This document shows, piece by piece, positions 1 to 8,652 of a DNA stretch of 54,129 bases. The notes below the pieces were generated by a model that had not been told where the DNA came from, did not search any database, and saw only the letters and a program-made list of their open reading frames with translations. This stretch comes from JACPYG01 sp038063015 (GTDB taxonomy: Bacteria; Patescibacteriota; Minisyncoccia; Minisyncoccales; Staskawiczbacteraceae): assembly GCA_038063015.1 (NCBI GenBank), contig JBBTVX010000010.1:1-54129 (forward strand), given 5' to 3'. Positions within the stretch are counted from its first letter, which is position 1, and the number at the start of each line of letters is the position of its first letter. A program made the position numbers and the translations under genes.

Positions 1-1
1 T

Positions 2-1801
2 GTTTCCAGCTGTGGAGATGGATCGTGCAACGGAACAGAAACATGCTCCACCTGTTACAGAGATTGCGGGAGTTGCGATAATCCTGTTCCGCCTCCGCCG
101 TCTGGTTCAATAGCGGAACGTTTAACTTTGCGATTATCTGAATCCGACCAAAAATTTGCCGAGCGCGCCAATCTTGAAACCATCCGACAAAACTTGCCTT
201 TTTGGAATAACGGCGCGGACTATGGCCCTGTTTTGCAATCCCAAATCAATTCGGGCGGCACGATTGTGGTCCCGCCCGGGCGTTACAAGTTTTTTTCAAA
301 TGTTGAAATCAAAAAAGACGGCGTAACGGTTCACGCGGAAAAATCAAAAACGGTTTTTTTTGAAGCCGAAGACCCGGCAACCAAGGTTCTGTGGATGGCG
401 GAACAAAACGGCGCCACAGTTGAAAATATTGTTTTTTGGGGAAAAAACAAAACTGATGTTACTGCCCTGTCGCTAAAGGGTTCCAATTTAATAATTCGTG
501 GCAATTTTTTTATGGATTTTGACAAGGCATTTATTTCTTTTACGGGTTCTGAAAAAATGGTTCAAAACATTACAGTTTCAAACAATTATTTTTTTGGCAA
601 TGGATATCACCCTCTATTGTTGATTGGGTCGCGCTCCGATACCGATTTAACCTGCTTGGAACACATTGAAAATTCAGTTATTGAAAATAATTTTTTGGAC
701 AATAATTACCAGGGGATCGTCTTGAATTGCGTATCAAATAGCGTAGTTCGAAACAATATTGCACGTAATTCCTCTATTGCCGGTTTTCGCCTTGAAACTT
801 CGTCTAATAATTTAGTGGAAAATAACCTATTTCATTTGAATGCGCTAAACGGAATGTGGATTTATGCGGGTTCGTTCAATAACCGTTTCCTGAATAATAT
901 TATTATCGACAATGGTCAGCAAAACCAAACTTTTTGGTTTGAATGTTGGAAAGCTCAACAGGGTATTGCAGAGAATTACCTCATTGGAGAAAGATATCCA
1001 TATTTACGCGAAGAAAAAGGACAACGTTTATTTTTAAATTATTATTGCCAATTCAACGGTTTTGAGGTTGAATTCCGCAATACGATTATTGGAAGCGAGT
1101 TTTCGGAAAATGTTATTGGCCGATATTCGCGGGCAATAAATAAATCTCTTGCCGGGGAAACCACGCGCGACATCCGAGTAAATTATTTCCCTTTTTGGTA
1201 TCCTTTACCTGACAATCCTCCGCGGTTTTCGCGCAACAATAATTTTCATAACAATTATTTTATTAATTCTAGCAATGACCGTATTTTAGACCAGGGTTGC
1301 GGAGACAGATGGTCCAATAATAAGCTCATTTCATTTAATCCTTATTTGGAAACCAATTTTCCGATTTCATATTCTGAGGAGCCTTTGTGCTCGGTTTCGT
1401 GTTCCGGTCAATCTGGCTGTTCGCCATGCAATAATAACGGAGTCTGTGAAATCAGGCGCGGAGAATATCATTCAAATTGTTCAAAAGATTGTCCCTGCAT
1501 TCCGCTGGGCCAAAAAGGCGAGAGACAAAATTATGACGCGTGCTGTTCCGGCCAAAAAACCGAACGGATTTACCCTGCCACGCCCGGTTGCGTCAATCAT
1601 TATACCGGAACTTTTTACTGCACGAATTGCGGAAACGGTTCTTGCGATTTCGGCGAAGACCCGTGCTCGTGTCCCGTTGATTGTTCGGCTTGCGTTCCAA
1701 CCAACAATAACGTTGAAATCTGCGACGGTTTGGACAATAATTGCAACGGCCAAGCGGACGAAGGATGTCTGAACCAACACGTAAACTGGTTTGGGAATTA
1801 A
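2..1801 (+). CDS. Secreted right-handed beta-helix protein with Cys-rich and MopE-like motifs (5' partial)
   Basis: The frame is open to the left edge, so the true start lies outside the window; an internal TTG at 128 is not a convincing start. The first visible residues form a Cys-rich motif (CGDGSC...ETC..C...DCGSC) and a Pro-rich linker. Next comes a long stretch with recurring Asn-rich turns (NNYF, ENNFLDNNY, VENNLF, NNFHNNYF), typical of NosD/pectate-lyase-like parallel beta-helix (PbH1) repeats. Two more Cys-rich modules follow (CNNNGVC..., CGNGSCDFGEDPC). The C-terminal ICDGLDNNCNGQADEGC matches the MopE-type putative metal-binding motif. The family is usually extracellular, so a cell-surface protein with carbohydrate-binding or adhesive function is inferred; the substrate is unknown. 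It ends 6 bp before the helicase gene. Confidence 0.8.
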   Translation, partial: VSSCGDGSCNGTETCSTCYRDCGSCDNPVPPPPSGSIAERLTLRLSESDQKFAERANLETIRQNLPFWNNGADYGPVLQSQINSGGTIVVPPGRYKFFSNVEIKKDGVTVHAEKSKTVFFEAEDPATKVLWMAEQNGATVENIVFWGKNKTDVTALSLKGSNLIIRGNFFMDFDKAFISFTGSEKMVQNITVSNNYFFGNGYHPLLLIGSRSDTDLTCLEHIENSVIENNFLDNNYQGIVLNCVSNSVVRNNIARNSSIAGFRLETSSNNLVENNLFHLNALNGMWIYAGSFNNRFLNNIIIDNGQQNQTFWFECWKAQQGIAENYLIGERYPYLREEKGQRLFLNYYCQFNGFEVEFRNTIIGSEFSENVIGRYSRAINKSLAGETTRDIRVNYFPFWYPLPDNPPRFSRNNNFHNNYFINSSNDRILDQGCGDRWSNNKLISFNPYLETNFPISYSEEPLCSVSCSGQSGCSPCNNNGVCEIRRGEYHSNCSKDCPCIPLGQKGERQNYDACCSGQKTERIYPATPGCVNHYTGTFYCTNCGNGSCDFGEDPCSCPVDCSACVPTNNNVEICDGLDNNCNGQADEGCLNQHVNWFGN

Positions 1802-1807
1802 TAATAT

Positions 1808-4750
1808 ATGCCATTAGATTTAGAAAAACTAAATAAAGAACAAAAAGAAGCGGTTATTCATAACAAAGGGCCACTTTTAATTGTGGCTGGAGCCGGAACC
1901 GGGAAAACAACAGTTATAACCCAAAGAATCGTTAATTTAATTGAAAAAGGCCAGGCAAAACCGGAAGAAATTTTGGCTGTTACTTTTACGGAAAAGGCGG
2001 CTTCGGAAATGGAAGAAAGAGTAGACAAGATTTTGGAATACGGCTATATGGATTTGTGGATTTCAACATTTCATTCCTTTTGCGAAAGGGTTTTAAGAGA
2101 CTATGCTTTAGATATTGGTCTTCCTCTAGATTTTAAAATTTTAGACTCTACTGCCGGATGGCTTTTAGCTCGCCAAAATTTAGATAAATTCGACCTCAGA
2201 TATTATAAAGTTTTAGGCAACCCGACAAAATTTATACAATCCTTAATTTATCATTTTTCGCGTTGCAAAGACCAAGAAATTTATCCCGAAAATTATTTAG
2301 AATATGCCGAAAGTCTAAAAACAAGAGACGACGCGCCTGAAACAGAAGAAATAGAAAGGATAAAAGAAGTGGCTAACGCTTACCATGTTTATCAGCAAAT
2401 ACTTTTAGAAAACAGCTCATTGGATTTTGGCGACTTAATAAACTATTGCCTAAAATTATTTAAAAAACGCCCTTTAATTTTAAAAAAATACCGGAAAAAA
2501 TTTAAGTATATTTTGGTTGACGAATTTCAAGATACAAATTGGGCGCAATATGAGTTGATAAAATTGTTATCTGAGCCAGAAAATAATTTAACTGTTTGCG
2601 CCGATGACGACCAGGCGATTTACCGCTGGCGAGGCGCCAGCTTTTCAAATATCGTGCAGTTTAAAAAGGATTTTCCGGAGGCAAGACAAATATCTCTGAT
2701 TAAAAATTACCGGTCAACCCAAAGCATTTTAGATTTGTCATACAAATTTATTAAAGCCAACGACCCGGACCGGCTTGAATTTATAAATAAAATAGATAAA
2801 AAATTAGTGGCAGAAAATAACGAAAATGGGACTATTGAGCACATTCAAACTAAGTCTCTAGACCAAGAAGTAAACGAGACAATAAGAAAAATTTTAGAAA
2901 TATTAAAAAAGGACAAAACGGCTAACTATAATGACTTTGCCATTTTGGCAAGAGCCAACGATTCGGCGACTCCATTTATTAAGGCATTAGAAAGAGCTAA
3001 TTTGCCTTACCAGTTTTTAGCTTCAAGGGGGCTATACTCAAAGTCAGTTATTTTGGATGTTATTTCATACTTTAAACTTTTAGATAATTACCACGAAGGA
3101 ACAGCTGTTTACAGAATTTTAAATTTAAAATTTTTAGAAATTACCGACACAGATATAGCCAAGCTCACCCAATATAGTTATAAAAAAACAAAATCGCTTT
3201 TTGAGGCGTTGGAAGAACTGCCTTTAATACGGGGCATATCGGCCATTGCGCAAGAAAGGATTGCTTTTGTCTTATCTTTAATTAAAAAACATAGTCAGAT
3301 GGCGCGGGAAAAATCGGTGTCGGAAATTTTAGTGGCATTTTTAGAAGATTCGGGATATTTGAAATATTTGGCAGATAAAGACGACCAAGAAAAAATTGAC
3401 CTGCTAAATCAGTTTTATAAAAAGATAAAAAATTTTGAGGAAAAAACCATAGAGCCGACTTTAAAAAACTTTATGGATGAAATTAATTTGGAATTAGAAT
3501 CTGGCGAAGAAGGTAAGTTGGAATTTGACCCGGAACAGGGCCCGGATATGATAAAAGTAATGACAATTCATGGGGCAAAAGGATTAGAGTTTAAATATGT
3601 CTTTTTGGTAAATATGGTAGATAGAAGATTTCCAACAATAGAAAGAAAAGACCCGATTGAACTGCCGGAAAAATTAATTAAGGATATAAAACCAAAAGGA
3701 GATGTTCACTTGCAAGAAGAAAGAAGAATCTGCTATGTGGCGATGACCAGAGCTAAAAAAGAACTCTACTTCACTTCGGCGGAATATTACGGAGGAACCA
3801 AAAAGGTATCCCGAAAAAAAAGGCTATCAAGATTCATGATTGAAATGGGGTACAGCGATAAATCCCAAACTCCAAATTCCAATATTCAAAATGAATTACT
3901 TGAAAAAAAAGAAATTTTAGAAAAAAGGGAAATAAAAACAGAAAAGGGATATTTGCCAGAACATTTTTCGTATTCTCAATTGGCAGCTTTTGAAAAATGT
4001 CCTCTGCAATATAAGTTCGGTTTTATTTTAAAAGTGCCGGTAAGAGGCAAGGCCGTGTTTTCATTTGGAAAAACAATGCACAATGCTTTATATAAATTTT
4101 TAAAAGACATAAATGAGACGGATAAGTTAAAACAAGAAAATCTTTTCGGTTTTAAAGATCCGAAACCCCGCGGAGGACTGTCCTCCGCGGGGTTTGAGTA
4201 TTTAACAGAATTATATGAGAAGAACTGGATTGATGAATGGTACGATAATAAAAAACAAAAGGAAGATTATTATAAATTAGGCAAAGAAATAATTAAAAAT
4301 TTTTATAAAGACTTTTCAAAAAATCCGCCGAAGATTTTTAAAATTAATAATGATTTGGCTTTAGAAATACCTTTTAATTTAAGGGTGGGGGACTATACTT
4401 TGTTTGGCGTTATTGATAGAATTGACGAAGTTAATGGCGGCGTTGCAATTATTGATTACAAAACGGGCCAGTCAAAAGATAAATTAGACTTTGAAAATAA
4501 AGAACAGCTTTTAATTTACCAAATAGCGGCTGAAGAAGTTTTGAAAATTCAACCAAAAGAGTTAACATATTATTACCTAGAAAACGGTAAAAAGACCTCA
4601 TTCTTAGGAACAGAGAAAGAAATAAAAGCACAAAAAGAAAAAATACTTGAAGAAATTGAGAAAATAAAAAATAGCCAATTTGAGCCGACTCCGGGCTGGC
4701 AGTGCCAATATTGCGATTTCAAAAACATTTGCGATTTTGCCCAGCGTTAG
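1808..4750 (+). CDS. UvrD/PcrA-family helicase with C-terminal RecB/AddB-like PD-(D/E)XK nuclease domain
   Basis: This 980-aa superfamily 1A DNA helicase fused to a nuclease probably acts in DNA end processing and recombinational repair. Visible helicase motifs are Walker A GAGTGKT (residues 28-34), VDEFQD (about 237), NYRSTQ (about 299), TIHGAKGLEF (about 586) and CYVAMTRAKKEL (about 641). From about residue 718 the C-terminal domain begins with FSYSQLAAFEKCPLQYKFG, carries the nuclease core IIDYKTGQ (about 880), and ends with CQYCDFKNIC. Together with the Cys in EKCP this is the four-cysteine Fe-S pattern of AddB/Cas4-like nucleases. An in-frame 33-bp palindrome at 4163-4195 adds a Gly/Ser-rich loop between the helicase and nuclease motifs. 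The next gene is a second PD-(D/E)XK nuclease, suggesting the two cooperate in an AddAB-like role. Confidence 0.93.
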   Translation: MPLDLEKLNKEQKEAVIHNKGPLLIVAGAGTGKTTVITQRIVNLIEKGQAKPEEILAVTFTEKAASEMEERVDKILEYGYMDLWISTFHSFCERVLRDYALDIGLPLDFKILDSTAGWLLARQNLDKFDLRYYKVLGNPTKFIQSLIYHFSRCKDQEIYPENYLEYAESLKTRDDAPETEEIERIKEVANAYHVYQQILLENSSLDFGDLINYCLKLFKKRPLILKKYRKKFKYILVDEFQDTNWAQYELIKLLSEPENNLTVCADDDQAIYRWRGASFSNIVQFKKDFPEARQISLIKNYRSTQSILDLSYKFIKANDPDRLEFINKIDKKLVAENNENGTIEHIQTKSLDQEVNETIRKILEILKKDKTANYNDFAILARANDSATPFIKALERANLPYQFLASRGLYSKSVILDVISYFKLLDNYHEGTAVYRILNLKFLEITDTDIAKLTQYSYKKTKSLFEALEELPLIRGISAIAQERIAFVLSLIKKHSQMAREKSVSEILVAFLEDSGYLKYLADKDDQEKIDLLNQFYKKIKNFEEKTIEPTLKNFMDEINLELESGEEGKLEFDPEQGPDMIKVMTIHGAKGLEFKYVFLVNMVDRRFPTIERKDPIELPEKLIKDIKPKGDVHLQEERRICYVAMTRAKKELYFTSAEYYGGTKKVSRKKRLSRFMIEMGYSDKSQTPNSNIQNELLEKKEILEKREIKTEKGYLPEHFSYSQLAAFEKCPLQYKFGFILKVPVRGKAVFSFGKTMHNALYKFLKDINETDKLKQENLFGFKDPKPRGGLSSAGFEYLTELYEKNWIDEWYDNKKQKEDYYKLGKEIIKNFYKDFSKNPPKIFKINNDLALEIPFNLRVGDYTLFGVIDRIDEVNGGVAIIDYKTGQSKDKLDFENKEQLLIYQIAAEEVLKIQPKELTYYYLENGKKTSFLGTEKEIKAQKEKILEEIEKIKNSQFEPTPGWQCQYCDFKNICDFAQR
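4163..4195. repeat. In-frame odd palindrome, CCGCGGAGGAC family
   Basis: Two perfect 16-base arms flank a single central T inside the helicase-nuclease gene, encoding RGGLSSAG. The 23-base core is the same as in the palindrome at 9068-9092 in grpE, apart from the central base, and is read in the same frame. Confidence 0.85.
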
Positions 4751-4758
4751 TTTATAAT
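4729..4758 (+). promoter_or_regulatory. Promoter of the 284-aa nuclease gene (leaderless type)
   Basis: A perfect TATAAT lies at 4753-4758, with TTGCGA 18 bp upstream. The ATG at 4764 is only 5 bp after the -10 box and has no Shine-Dalgarno site, so transcription would begin at about the start codon. The site lies over the end of the preceding gene. Confidence 0.55.
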
Positions 4759-4763
4759 GATAT

Positions 4764-5618
4764 ATGGTTCAAGATAAATATAATTCTATATGGGTTTCGC
4801 ATTCTTCTATAGCGGACTTTTTAAAGTGCCCGAGGGCGTATTTTTTGCGCAATATTTACAAAAACGAACACGGTAGAAAAATAAATATAACCAGCCCGGT
4901 TCTCTCTTTGGGACAAGCCGTACATGGAACGCTAGAGGGATTATCGCAATACAAAACAGAGGAAAGATTTTTAAAGCCGTTAGAAAATTCTTTTGAAGAA
5001 GAATGGAAAAAAGTTTCAGGAAAACTGGGCGGATTTAAAAAAGCAGAGGAAGAAGCCGAGGCCAAAGAGCGCGGTAAAAATATGATTTTAAGAGTTGTTA
5101 AAAATCCCGGTCCGTTAGCGCGCAAAACAGTGAAACTTCCCCTAGCGCATAATAATATGCCTCCGAATTTTTTCTTGTCGGAAGATGAAAATATTATTTT
5201 GAATGGAAAAATAGATTGGTTGGAATATATTCCCGAGGACGACAGCATCCGCGTGATTGATTTTAAAACCGGCAAAAACGAAGAAAAAGAAAACTCGCTT
5301 CAGCTTCCGATTTATCTTTTGCTTTTAAATAATCTTCAAAAAAGAAAAGTTTCCGGCGCGGCTTATTGGTATTTAGAACGCGACGACAATCCTGTTTTAG
5401 TTGAATTGCCAGACGCAAAAAAAGCTTATGAAGCGGTGCTTGAAATCGCTAGAAAAGTGAAAACAGCAAGAGAAAAACAAAAATTTAACTGCCCAAAAGG
5501 AGGGGTACCCGAAGGCGGGTCGGGTTGTTTTGCCTGCCGGCCATTTGAACAAATTCTGCAAGGAGAAGCAGAATTTATCGGACTTGGCGGCTATGGACAA
5601 GAAATTTATATAGTGTAA
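4764..5618 (+). CDS. PD-(D/E)XK superfamily nuclease, RecB/Cas4-like
   Basis: This 284-aa protein has the architecture of a stand-alone Fe-S RecB-family nuclease. The N-terminus has SHSSIADFLKCPRAYFL with a conserved Cys near residue 22, and the core motif VIDFKTGK (about 164-171) carries the catalytic Asp and Lys. A Gln-containing helix, LQLPIYLLLL, follows, and a C-terminal Cys cluster (FNCP...GCFACRP) would complete a four-Cys site. The order matches the C-terminal domain of the upstream helicase, so these may be paralogous nuclease modules working together in end resection. A short GC-rich hairpin at 5507-5520 is embedded between the C-terminal cysteines and encodes VPEGGSG. A specific name (addB, cas4) is not justified. 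Confidence 0.85.
   Translation: MVQDKYNSIWVSHSSIADFLKCPRAYFLRNIYKNEHGRKINITSPVLSLGQAVHGTLEGLSQYKTEERFLKPLENSFEEEWKKVSGKLGGFKKAEEEAEAKERGKNMILRVVKNPGPLARKTVKLPLAHNNMPPNFFLSEDENIILNGKIDWLEYIPEDDSIRVIDFKTGKNEEKENSLQLPIYLLLLNNLQKRKVSGAAYWYLERDDNPVLVELPDAKKAYEAVLEIARKVKTAREKQKFNCPKGGVPEGGSGCFACRPFEQILQGEAEFIGLGGYGQEIYIV
5507..5520. repeat. Small in-frame GC hairpin (ACCCG/CGGGT)
   Basis: A 5-bp stem with an AAGG loop lies in a locally GC-rich patch of an AT-rich gene. It resembles the other short palindromes found in coding regions of this window. Confidence 0.45.
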
Positions 5619-5650
5619 AATAATTGTAAATATAATTAAGGAACAACAAT

Positions 5651-6172
5651 ATGGATAAAAAAATTTTAACAATAGTTGTAATAATTTTAATTATCGCGAT
5701 TAGCGGAGGTTATTTTCTTTTGAAAAAACCAGCAAATAATCAATTAATAAACGAAGAGGAAGAGAAAATAACTTCTGAAAATAACGAAATTCAAACTGTG
5801 AAAATAGAAATATTGCAAGAAGGAAGTGGCGCAGAAGCAAAAACAGGCGACGCAGTTACTGTGCACTATACGGGCGTATTGGAAAATGGGGCAAAGTTTG
5901 ATTCAAGCCTAGATAGGGGAACACCTTTTGAGTTTACTTTAGGACAAAATAGAGTGATACAGGGATGGGAATTAGGGATTTTGGGAATGAAGGTTGGAGA
6001 AAAAAGAAAATTAATAATACCGTCGGAATTAGGCTATGGAGAACAGGGTATCGGCTATGGCGGTAAATTTGGATGCGCTGGAGTCAAAGATTGCGACCCA
6101 AATAAAGAAACTTATATTATTCCTCCAAACGCCACATTGATATTTGAAGTGGAATTGTTAAAAATAAATTAA
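5651..6172 (+). CDS. Membrane-anchored FKBP-type peptidyl-prolyl cis-trans isomerase
   Basis: The 173-aa protein has an N-terminal hydrophobic helix (residues about 5-23) followed by an acidic linker and one FKBP domain from about residue 50. Conserved FKBP features are VTVHYTGVLENGAKFDSS, FTLGQNRVIQGWE, GMKVGEKRKLIIP and GYG. Such enzymes catalyse proline isomerisation; here it would act outside the membrane on exported proteins. An unusual loop between the GYG motif and IPPNATLIFEVELL contains two cysteines (GCAGVKDCD) that could form a disulfide or bind metal. AAGGA lies 9 bp upstream of the ATG at 5651, and a TATAAT at 5631-5636 suggests a nearby promoter. A terminator follows at about 6200. 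Confidence 0.92.
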   Translation: MDKKILTIVVIILIIAISGGYFLLKKPANNQLINEEEEKITSENNEIQTVKIEILQEGSGAEAKTGDAVTVHYTGVLENGAKFDSSLDRGTPFEFTLGQNRVIQGWELGILGMKVGEKRKLIIPSELGYGEQGIGYGGKFGCAGVKDCDPNKETYIIPPNATLIFEVELLKIN

Positions 6173-6199
6173 AGACCCGTTGCTTAATAAATAGTTTTA

Positions 6200-6235
6200 A
6201 AAAGTCCCCTATGTTTTATTCGAGGGATTTTTTAT
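6200..6235 (+). terminator. Rho-independent terminator after the FKBP gene
   Basis: A stem of about 10 bp (AAAAAGTCCC pairing with GGGATTTTTT, with one G-T pair) is followed by a T-rich tract. It separates the FKBP gene from typA and lies just upstream of the typA promoter. Confidence 0.75.
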
Positions 6236-6264
6236 TTGACATTAAATAAATTTTGATGTATAAT
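6236..6264 (+). promoter_or_regulatory. Consensus typA promoter (leaderless type)
   Basis: TTGACA (6236-6241), 17 bp, then TATAAT (6259-6264): a perfect sigma-70 match. The typA ATG at 6276 is 11 bp after the -10 box, giving a 5' leader of about 5 nt with no Shine-Dalgarno site. Confidence 0.88.
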
Positions 6265-6275
6265 TATATTTTACT

Positions 6276-8084
6276 ATGAATATACGAAATATCGCAATCA
6301 TTGCTCATGTCGACCACGGTAAAACCACATTAGTGGACGCGCTTTTGCGTCAGTCGGGAACTCATTTAAATAAAGAAACTATTGGCCAAGAATTCATTAT
6401 GGACAGCAACGATTTAGAAAGAGAAAGAGGAATCACTATTTTTTCTAAAAATGCGTCTGTGCAATATGGAAAAACAAAAATAAATATAATTGATACTCCT
6501 GGCCACGCCGATTTTGGCGGAGAAGTAGAAAGGGTTTTAAATATGGCAGATGGCTGTCTGCTTTTAGTTGATGCCAAAGAGGGACCCATGCCTCAAACCA
6601 GATTTGTTTTAAAAAAAGCTTTGGAAATGGGCCACAAAATTATTGTGATTATAAACAAAATAGATAAAGAGGGAGCCAGGCCAAAATTTGCCTTAGAAGC
6701 AACCCTTGAATTGTTTTTAGAATTAGGAGCCGGAGATCATTCTTTGGATTTCCCGGTAATTTATGCTTCCGGACGCGCCGGAAAAGCCGGCCTAAAAACA
6801 GATTTAGATAAAATGACTGATATTGCTCCAATTTTTGACGCTATTTTACAGCATATCCCTTCTCCGATTGCAGATAAAGACAAACCGTTACAGATATTAG
6901 TTACTTCAATTATCACGGATAATTTTAAAGGAAAAATTGCTATTGGAAGAGTTCATAACGGCGTTATTAAAACAGGACAAGAAATAACTCACATAAACAG
7001 AGAAGGGCAATCTAAAAAATATAAATTGGTTTCTTTAATGACTTTTTACGGATTAAACAGAATTGAGGCCGACATCATTCAAGCTGGAGATATCGTCGCT
7101 GTTGCGGGCGTTCCGGACATAACTATCGGCGAAACAATTGCCGACCCAGAAAACCCGGAAGCCATGCCGTTAATTAATATTGAAGAACCAACCGTAAAAA
7201 TGACTTTTATAGTTAATGATTCTCCATTTGCCGGCAAAGAGGGGAAATTTCCAACTTCAAGACAAATAAGAGAACGACTCTTCAAAGAATTAGAAACTGA
7301 TGTTGCGTTAAGAGTAGAAGAAACAGATAAAAGCAACTGGATAGTTTCTGGAAGAGGGGAATTACACCTGGCAATTTTAATAGAAAGAATGAGGAGAGAA
7401 GGTTTTGAATTTCAAGTTTCAAGGCCGCAAGTCATCACAAGGGAAATCAACGGTAAAAAAATGACTCCGTTTGAAAAAGTTTTCGTTGAAGTTCCGGAAA
7501 AATATCATGGCATAGTAATACAAAAACTAGGGAGCAGAAAAGGCGAATTGAAAGAAATGAGGAATAACGGAGGAATAATCTTTTTGGAATTTATAATTCC
7601 AACCAGAGGACTTTTTGGGTACAGAAGCGAATTTTTAACTGATACCAAAGGGCTGGGCATAATAAACTCTACCTTTTATCAATACTTGCCAGACCCCGGA
7701 AATTGGAAAGAAAGAGAACAGGGTTCCTTGGTTGCTTGCGAATCTGGCCCGACTAACCTTTACGGATTAAAAAACGTGCAAGACAGAGGAATATTGTTTT
7801 TTGGCCATGGAGTAGAAATTTACGAAGGCCAAGTTGTAGGCCAAAACTCAAGACCCAATAATATAAGGGTAAATGTTTGTAAAACAAAACAATTATCTAA
7901 TATGAGGTCGAAAGGTGAAGGAAACACAGAACACTTTAACACTCCAAAAACAATGGGTCTGGAAGACGCTTTGGAATATATCGGCGACGATGAGCTGGTA
8001 GAAATAACTCCAAAAAATATTAGAATAAGAAAAATATATTTAAAAGAAATAGATGAAAAAAGGGCAGATAGAAAAAATAAATAA
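6276..8084 (+). CDS. typA: Ribosome-associated translational GTPase TypA/BipA
   Basis: The 602-aa length and domain order fit TypA/BipA, a translational GTPase related to EF-G and LepA that binds the ribosome and is involved in assembly and stress adaptation. G-domain motifs are AHVDHGKT (residues 10-17), the switch region RERGITI, DTPGHADFGGEV (about 71) and NKID (about 126). The C-terminal half has the characteristic SGRGELHLAILIERMRREGFE and a C-terminal domain containing NMRSKGEGNTEHF. The start follows a perfect promoter almost directly. It is monocistronic in appearance: a terminator precedes it and hrcA has its own promoter. Confidence 0.97.
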   Translation: MNIRNIAIIAHVDHGKTTLVDALLRQSGTHLNKETIGQEFIMDSNDLERERGITIFSKNASVQYGKTKINIIDTPGHADFGGEVERVLNMADGCLLLVDAKEGPMPQTRFVLKKALEMGHKIIVIINKIDKEGARPKFALEATLELFLELGAGDHSLDFPVIYASGRAGKAGLKTDLDKMTDIAPIFDAILQHIPSPIADKDKPLQILVTSIITDNFKGKIAIGRVHNGVIKTGQEITHINREGQSKKYKLVSLMTFYGLNRIEADIIQAGDIVAVAGVPDITIGETIADPENPEAMPLINIEEPTVKMTFIVNDSPFAGKEGKFPTSRQIRERLFKELETDVALRVEETDKSNWIVSGRGELHLAILIERMRREGFEFQVSRPQVITREINGKKMTPFEKVFVEVPEKYHGIVIQKLGSRKGELKEMRNNGGIIFLEFIIPTRGLFGYRSEFLTDTKGLGIINSTFYQYLPDPGNWKEREQGSLVACESGPTNLYGLKNVQDRGILFFGHGVEIYEGQVVGQNSRPNNIRVNVCKTKQLSNMRSKGEGNTEHFNTPKTMGLEDALEYIGDDELVEITPKNIRIRKIYLKEIDEKRADRKNK

Positions 8085-8098
8085 AAAATATAATGCCC

Positions 8099-8136
8099 CT
8101 ATCACTCTTGACAAGCGACTGCTAATTTTATAGAAT
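8099..8136 (+). promoter_or_regulatory. CIRCE operator overlapping the hrcA promoter
   Basis: CTATCACTC (8099-8107), nine bases, then GACTGCTAA (8117-8125) matches the CIRCE consensus TTAGCACTC-N9-GAGTGCTAA at 15 of 18 positions with the exact 9-bp spacer. The spacer contains TTGACA (8108-8113), which pairs with TAGAAT (8131-8136) at 17 bp. Bound HrcA would therefore block RNA polymerase. The ATG at 8143 is 6 bp after the -10 box, so the mRNA is probably leaderless. Confidence 0.88.
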
Positions 8137-8142
8137 AGCCAT

Positions 8143-8637
8143 ATGATGACCGAACGCCAGGAAAAAATATTAAATGCCCTGATTCAAGAATATATCTCTA
8201 CAGCGGAACCTGTTGGTTCAATTCATTTAAAAAAAAGTGTCAATTTAGATGTTTGTCCGGCAACTATCAGAAACGATTTGCAAGAACTTGCTGAAGCTGG
8301 ATACATAACCCAGCCGCACACCTCGGCCGGCAGAATACCAACGCAAAAGGCATATAGATATTTTGCAGAAAAAATTTCCACAGAACGCGGGCAAACTTTC
8401 TCTGATTTTATTGCGCGACAAATTAGGACAGCGCATCAGCAAATAGAAGAGGAAATAAAACTAGCAGAGGAGTTAATGAAGTCGTTGTCAGAGGCATCAA
8501 CAACGCTCAACTATACAAGAATACAAAATAAAGATAATCTATTTGAAATATTAGAAATACTTGGGCCGTCAAAGAATGCTCATAACGAAAATATTAATTT
8601 AATCAATGATATATTAAAAAAACTGGAGCAGTTTTAA
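8143..8637 (+). CDS. hrcA: Heat-inducible transcription repressor HrcA, short form
   Basis: HrcA represses chaperone operons by binding CIRCE. The N-terminal winged-helix region is well conserved: ERQEKILNALIQEYISTAEPVGS, CPATIRNDLQELAEAGYITQPHTSAGR and the following PTQKAYRYF. The protein is only 164 aa, against roughly 340 in the classical family, so the central GAF-like and dimerisation regions are replaced by a short helical tail ending in a possible coiled coil. A CIRCE-like operator directly upstream supports autoregulation of hrcA-grpE-dnaK-dnaJ. I see no frameshift or continuation downstream, so the short form appears genuine rather than truncated. grpE follows after 15 bp. Confidence 0.93.
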   Translation: MMTERQEKILNALIQEYISTAEPVGSIHLKKSVNLDVCPATIRNDLQELAEAGYITQPHTSAGRIPTQKAYRYFAEKISTERGQTFSDFIARQIRTAHQQIEEEIKLAEELMKSLSEASTTLNYTRIQNKDNLFEILEILGPSKNAHNENINLINDILKKLEQF

Positions 8638-8652
8638 TCATAAATATGACAT

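Noticed and set aside
1446..1814. ORFs at 1446-1772 (+), 1481-1780 (-) and 1593-1814 (-)
   Set aside because: Shadows of the Cys-rich end of the beta-helix protein, with no motifs or start signals.
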